Shown piece by piece: positions 60,518 through 64,000 of a stretch of 64,000 nucleotides of DNA. How positions within the stretch are numbered: position 1 is the first letter of the stretch; each line of letters opens with the position of its first letter. The DNA is from Acetobacteraceae bacterium (GTDB lineage Bacteria > Pseudomonadota > Alphaproteobacteria > Acetobacterales > Acetobacteraceae): NCBI GenBank assembly GCA_027482245.1, contig JAIXWG010000071.1:42457-106456 (forward strand), read 5' to 3'. Position numbers and translations under genes: made by a program. The notes beneath the pieces are model-generated. The model was not told the DNA's origin and did no database searches. It saw nothing but the letters and a program-made list of their open reading frames with translations.

Positions 60518-60688
60518 CTACTTCCGCCGGCGCGGCTTCCGCTTCGGCGCGTCCGGCACCGCGGCGCGGGCCACGGCCGCGATCCAGGCCTTCTGGCCCT
60601 GTTTCATCGCATTCGTCGCATGGCCCATCCACCAGCCTGCGGCGCGGCTCGCGGCACTCATCATCACGCTTCTCGGGGTGCCCTTCAT
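60518..60688 (-). CDS. Small basic hypothetical protein
   Basis: A 56-residue protein with a Trp/Met-rich amphipathic helix (SRAAGWWMGHATNAMKQGQK) and a very basic C terminus (PKRKPRRRK). No family is recognised. An ATG eight codons later is an alternative start. The ribosome site is weak. It could be a small membrane-associated or nucleic-acid-binding protein, or a chance frame between genes. Confidence 0.4.
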   Translation of the reverse strand: MKGTPRSVMMSAASRAAGWWMGHATNAMKQGQKAWIAAVARAAVPDAPKRKPRRRK

Positions 60689-60754
60689 GCGGACGCCAAC
60701 GCAGCGCGCCATCCCCCGGTTCGCGCGGCGCCGCGCGCGGCGTAGAAGCGGCGC

Positions 60755-61600
60755 ATGTCCCCTGCCACCCTCGCCGGCTGCGGCGCCCTCGCCCTCTGGG
60801 CCTTCCTCGCGCTGCTCTCCCGCCTGGCGGCGGGCATCCCGCCCTTGCAGATCACGGCCATGGGCTTCGCGGTGGGCGGCGCCGTGGGGCTTGCCGTCGT
60901 CGCGGCCACGGGGCGGCTGGCGGCGCTGCGGCAGCCCCCGCTGGCCTGGGCGCATGGCGTGGGGGGGCTGTTCGGCTACCACGCGCTCTACTTCATCGCC
61001 CTGGCACTCGCGCCTGCGGTGGAGGCGAACCTCATCAACTATCTCTGGCCGCTGCTGATCGTGCTGCTGTCGGCACCGCTGCGCGGGCTGCGGCTCGGCC
61101 CCGCGAGGCTCACCGGCGTCGGGCTCGGCTTCGCGGGCTGCGCCATCCTGGTCGGCACGGGCGCGAGCTTCCCGCCCGAAGCGCTGCCGGGCTTCCTCGC
61201 GGCCCTCGGCTGCGCCGTGACCTGGGCGGTCTATTCCGTGACATCGGGCACGAAGCCCCTGGCCGGCGTGCCGACGGAAGCGGTGGCGGGCTTCTGCCTG
61301 GCCACCGCGGCCTGCGCCCTCCTGGCGCATCTGTTGTTCGAGACCACGGTCATGCCGGATCTGCGGCAAGGGATCGCGGTGGTGCTGCTCGGCCTCGGCC
61401 CGGTGGGCGCGGCCTTCTTCCTGTGGGATGTCGGCATGAAGCGCGGCGATCCGCGCCTGCTCGGCACGCTGGCCTATGCCGTCCCGGTCGCCTCCACCCT
61501 CCTGCTCATCCTGGCGGGGGAGGGTGCGCTGTCGCTCCGCGTGCTGCTCGCCACGCTGATGGTGGCGGGCGGCGGCTTCGTCGCGGCGCGGGCGCGATAG
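60755..61600 (+). CDS. DMT superfamily transporter, EamA family
   Basis: A 281-residue membrane protein with ten predicted spans formed by two EamA repeats (residues about 5-135 and 145-280). PAVEANLINYLWPLLIVLLSA (partly shown) and the second-half LGTLAYAVPVASTLLLIL are family blocks. Members export amino acids or metabolites; the substrate is unknown. The start leaves no leader before the first span. Confidence 0.9.
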   Translation: MSPATLAGCGALALWAFLALLSRLAAGIPPLQITAMGFAVGGAVGLAVVAATGRLAALRQPPLAWAHGVGGLFGYHALYFIALALAPAVEANLINYLWPLLIVLLSAPLRGLRLGPARLTGVGLGFAGCAILVGTGASFPPEALPGFLAALGCAVTWAVYSVTSGTKPLAGVPTEAVAGFCLATAACALLAHLLFETTVMPDLRQGIAVVLLGLGPVGAAFFLWDVGMKRGDPRLLGTLAYAVPVASTLLLILAGEGALSLRVLLATLMVAGGGFVAARAR

Positions 61601-61604
61601 GGCG

Positions 61605-61826
61605 TCAGGCCGCGAGCGCCGTCCTGCGGCCGCGCGCCGGCTGGCGCTTCGCCAGGCAGGCACTGACCAGCGCGGCCAGCTGGCCGGCCGAGACCTCGTC
61701 CATGCGCAGCATCAGGCGTTCGCCCGCGCGCGTCACCAGGTCGATGCTGAAGCCCTCGGCCCCCATGCCGACGGCCACCGGTTCACAGAGCGCCCCGCCA
61801 ACGCCCAACGCTTCCTGCTTCGCCAC
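61605..61826 (-). CDS. Small hypothetical protein
   Basis: A 73-residue protein with a GTG start and an excellent AGGAGG site five bases upstream, which argues that it is real. The centre (GFSIDLVTRAGERLMLRMD) looks like two beta strands and EVSAGQLAALVSACLAKRQ like a helix, followed by a basic tail. No family is recognised. It converges on the EamA gene with 4 bp between. Confidence 0.65.
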   Translation of the reverse strand: MAKQEALGVGGALCEPVAVGMGAEGFSIDLVTRAGERLMLRMDEVSAGQLAALVSACLAKRQPARGRRTALAA

Positions 61827-61975
61827 CGCAACCTCCTGTCCGTCTCCAGTCCCGCCCGGCTATTCCGGGCGGCACGGATCATCCGTGCAGGTGTTAATTG
61901 CCCGCCACTCCGCAACAAACCTGTTAACCAGCGGGGGGCCGTGACGCTTCACGACAAAGTTGGTTGCGGGCCGCG

Positions 61976-62584
61976 TCAGGATGGCTTCCGCAACAAGGCG
62001 CGGACCACTTCGGCGGGGCCCTGGTGGCGCGGGCCTTCGTCGAGATGGACGGTGCCTTCCAGCAGTTCCAGCACCGCGAGCCCGCCGAACAATTCCTCCA
62101 CGATCGCGCGGGACCACAGCAGGTCCGGCATCTTCGGCCCGCCGCTGCGCCGGCCCTGCTGGGCGGGGGTGAAGCATTCCAGCGCCAGGAGCCCGCCCGG
62201 CGCGAGCGACCGCACCACGCCCGCCGCCGCCGCCGCACGGTCCGCCGGCGGCAGGTGCAGGTAGATCCAGGCCACCAGGTCGAAGCCGGCTTCCGGATAG
62301 TCCCAGGCGCTGGCATCGGCGGTGACGCAGCGCATGGCCACGCCCCGGCGTGCCGCCAGCGCAGCCGCCTTGGCCGACCCCACCGGCGACCAGTCGAGCG
62401 AGGTCACATCCAGCCCCTGCGCCGCCAGCCAGGCGCCGTTCCGCCCCTCCCCGTCGCCAATCGCCAGCGCCCGCATGCCCGGCCGCAGCCGGGGGGCGAG
62501 GCTTTCCAGGTAGAGATTCGCCGCCTCCCCGAACTGGAAGCCGCCGCCCGAGTAGCGTTCGTCCCAGGCGAGGCTGGTGCTCAT
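61976..62584 (-). CDS. Class I SAM-dependent methyltransferase
   Basis: A 202-residue methyltransferase. The SAM motif is ALAIGDGEGRNGAWLA (residues about 45-60), followed by the acidic SLDWSPV of motif II, VTADASAWDY, and DLVAWIYLHLPP of motif IV. It begins with the TehB-like AWDERYSGGGFQFGE. The substrate is unknown; TehB-like members methylate tellurite or thiols, which would fit the glutathione-related neighbours. ATGA overlap with the GST gene. Confidence 0.9.
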   Translation of the reverse strand: MSTSLAWDERYSGGGFQFGEAANLYLESLAPRLRPGMRALAIGDGEGRNGAWLAAQGLDVTSLDWSPVGSAKAAALAARRGVAMRCVTADASAWDYPEAGFDLVAWIYLHLPPADRAAAAAGVVRSLAPGGLLALECFTPAQQGRRSGGPKMPDLLWSRAIVEELFGGLAVLELLEGTVHLDEGPRHQGPAEVVRALLRKPS

Positions 62585-63183
62585 GCGGCCGGCGGCGCCG
62601 TGCGGGACATCGCGGGGTGGGCGGAGACTTCCGCATACCAGGCGGCGAGCTTCGGATGCGCCTCCCGCCAGGTCTCATGCCCGAAGCGGAAATCGAGGTA
62701 GCCGAGCGCGCAGGCGACGGCGACGGAGCCGGCATCGCCAAGACCCGCGGGCGGGCTGGCTTCCAGCACCGCCAGGCCGCGCTCCACCACGCCCTTCTGC
62801 CGCGCGATGAAGGCCGCGCGGGCCTCATCCTGCGGGTGGGCGGACTGGCCGCGGCGCGCCACCGCAGCGTCCATGATGCCGTCCGCGAGCGCGTGACGGA
62901 TCTGCACCGTCAGCCGCGCCGGGCTGCCGGTGGGCGGGAACAGCGGGGCCGCATCCCCCAGCGTGTCCAGGTATTCGCAGATCACCGGGCTGTCATAGAC
63001 CGCCCGCCCATCCTCCAGCACCAGCGCCGGAATCTTGGAGAGTGGGTTGTCCTTCAGCAGGTGGGCGGGGGAGGCGTGCGGGTCCGTCGCCACCGTCTCG
63101 ATCTGCCCGTCGATGCCGCGCAGGATGGCGCAGGCCAGCACCTTGCGGACGAAGGGGCTGGCGGGGGCAAAGTGCAGCTTCAT
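62581..63183 (-). CDS. Glutathione S-transferase
   Basis: A 200-residue GST. The N-terminal thioredoxin-like domain has the active-site serine region ASPFVRKVLA, the cis-proline in SKIPALVLEDG and the gamma-glutamyl contact YDSPVICEYLD. The C-terminal all-helical domain starts near residue 85. It would conjugate or reduce electrophiles with glutathione. It lies between gloB and a methyltransferase in one operon, 10 bp from gloB. Confidence 0.93.
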   Translation of the reverse strand: MKLHFAPASPFVRKVLACAILRGIDGQIETVATDPHASPAHLLKDNPLSKIPALVLEDGRAVYDSPVICEYLDTLGDAAPLFPPTGSPARLTVQIRHALADGIMDAAVARRGQSAHPQDEARAAFIARQKGVVERGLAVLEASPPAGLGDAGSVAVACALGYLDFRFGHETWREAHPKLAAWYAEVSAHPAMSRTAPPAA

Positions 63184-63193
63184 GCGTGTTTCC

Positions 63194-63928
63194 TCACCGG
63201 AAGTGGTTCTTGGCTTCCCGCCTTGCCGTGAACTCCGCCAGGTCGCGGGCGCGGAAATAGGGGTTTCCGGAGAGTTCCTGGGCCAGCGTGGTGGGCACGG
63301 TCGGACGGCCTGCGGCCCGCAGCGCGGCGGCGGCCTCGGCCTCCGCTCGCAGCGCCTTGTTGTCGGGCTCGATCGTCAGGGCGAAGCGGGCATTGGTCTC
63401 GGTGTATTCATGGCCGCAGCAGAAGCGCGTGTTGTGCGGCAGCTTGGCCAGGCGCTTGAACGACTTGTAGAGGGCCTCCATGCCCCCGGCCTCCAGCGGC
63501 CGGCCGCAGCCCAGCGCGAAGACGATGTCGCCGCACAGCAGGAAATGGTCGGCGGCGAAGTGGAAGGCGATGTGGCCGGTGGTGTGGCCGGGCAGGTGCA
63601 TGACGGTGGCGCGGGCGGCGCCGAAGACCACCTCGTCGCCCTCATCCACCGCCTGGTCCAGCTTCGGCAGGCGGTGCAGGTCGGGCTTCCCGCCGATCAC
63701 CCGCGCCTGCGGATAGCGCGCGCGCAGTTCCTCCACCCCGTTGATGTGGTCGCCGTGGTGGTGGGTGAGCAGGATGGCATCCAGCGTGCCGCCCGCGGCC
63801 TCGACCGCCGCGATCGCCGGCCCGGCCTCGCCCGGGTCGCAGATGCCGATGGCGCCCGTGGGGCCATCCTTGAGCAGCCAGAGGTAGTTGTCCTCGAGGC
63901 AGGGGACCGCCTCAACCTTGACCGACAT
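63194..63928 (-). CDS. gloB: Hydroxyacylglutathione hydrolase (glyoxalase II)
   Basis: A 244-residue metallo-beta-lactamase-fold enzyme that hydrolyses S-lactoylglutathione, the second step of methylglyoxal detoxification. The binuclear site motif is TH56-H-H58-G-D60-H61. Further metal ligands lie in MHLPGHTTGHI, CGDIVFALGCGRP and CCGHEYT. The start MSVKVEAVPCLEDNYLWLL is standard. It is the first gene of the operon. A plus-strand ATG at 63994 may begin a divergent gene beyond the window edge. Confidence 0.95.
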   Translation of the reverse strand: MSVKVEAVPCLEDNYLWLLKDGPTGAIGICDPGEAGPAIAAVEAAGGTLDAILLTHHHGDHINGVEELRARYPQARVIGGKPDLHRLPKLDQAVDEGDEVVFGAARATVMHLPGHTTGHIAFHFAADHFLLCGDIVFALGCGRPLEAGGMEALYKSFKRLAKLPHNTRFCCGHEYTETNARFALTIEPDNKALRAEAEAAAALRAAGRPTVPTTLAQELSGNPYFRARDLAEFTARREAKNHFR

Positions 63929-64000
63929 GGCAATCCGGCTCCCGGTCCTGTGCCCCCGTCCAAACCGGGGGCTTCATCCCCTATATCCCCGGCATGACGA

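Noticed and set aside
63994..64000. Possible start codon of a divergent gene at the right edge
   Set aside because: Only seven bases are visible, so no coding claim can be supported.
1..64000. Search for tRNA, rRNA, CRISPR arrays, insertion sequences and replication origins
   Set aside because: I saw no cloverleaf, spaced repeat array, transposase or iteron cluster; the tandem 9-mers at 50232-50268 are too few and too degenerate to call an origin.

Overview
The window is GC-rich and gene-dense. Short gaps, many ATGA/GTGA start-stop overlaps, and several orphan tripartite-tricarboxylate (TctC/Bug) solute-binding proteins together suggest an alphaproteobacterium of the Acetobacteraceae (Roseomonas-like). 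This placement is inferred from gene content and base composition, not from a marker gene. I see no rRNA, tRNA, CRISPR array or insertion sequence.

Layout. Positions 1-3.6 kb are the end of a phage-derived block: a structural protein cut by the window edge, a small acidic protein, a terminase large subunit, a membrane-anchored protein and a SleB-type wall hydrolase. Positions 3.6-12.8 kb are mixed host genes: a DUF952 protein, a secreted DUF4189-like protein, a TctC receptor, a peptide-type binding protein with an amidase, a DUF47-PiT phosphate transport pair, a UxaA-family dehydratase and a small haem-copper-oxidase-like membrane protein. Positions 12.9-32.4 kb form a catabolic region. It holds an SDR, a TPP enzyme with HyuB and HyuA, a branched-chain aminotransferase, an epoxide hydrolase, an extradiol dioxygenase-like protein, a CBS protein, a TctC receptor, two related alpha/beta hydrolases, a second SDR, a polysaccharide-deacetylase-like protein, an MFS transporter, an FAH-family hydrolase, WrbA, and a PanE-like reductase with an acyl-CoA ligase.

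Positions 32.5-37.2 kb are a cell-envelope cluster (EnvC-like, CtpA, YibQ-like, RppH). A third TctC receptor, two tandem GH10 xylanases and a ferritin-like di-iron protein follow. Positions 41.6-46.6 kb are the F1 ATP synthase operon atpHAGDC on the minus strand, with a strong terminator. Next come an MFS transporter, an ELWxxDGT-repeat protein with a histidine-rich N terminus, a cupin, hisC-tyrA, and metX divergent from hisC. metW lies 2.1 kb downstream of metX, separated by an NMT1-like binding protein and a 2OG-Fe(II) oxygenase. After metW come a small protein, phaB, a double YCII protein, an AhpD-like protein, a glycosyltransferase, an EamA transporter and a gloB-GST-methyltransferase operon.

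The most interesting signal is in the one long non-coding gap (56561-57007). A perfect FNR/FixK palindrome lies at the class II distance from a TATCGT -10 hexamer on the minus strand. About 90 nt downstream is a textbook intrinsic terminator, and no convincing ORF lies between. I read this as a candidate oxygen-responsive small RNA carrying an exposed CCUCCC anti-Shine-Dalgarno motif. Secondary points are an orphan LexA-like operator with tandem 9-mers (50169-50268), a TPP enzyme-HyuB-HyuA operon, the split metX/metW pair, and a run of tail-to-tail genes whose 3' ends touch or overlap.
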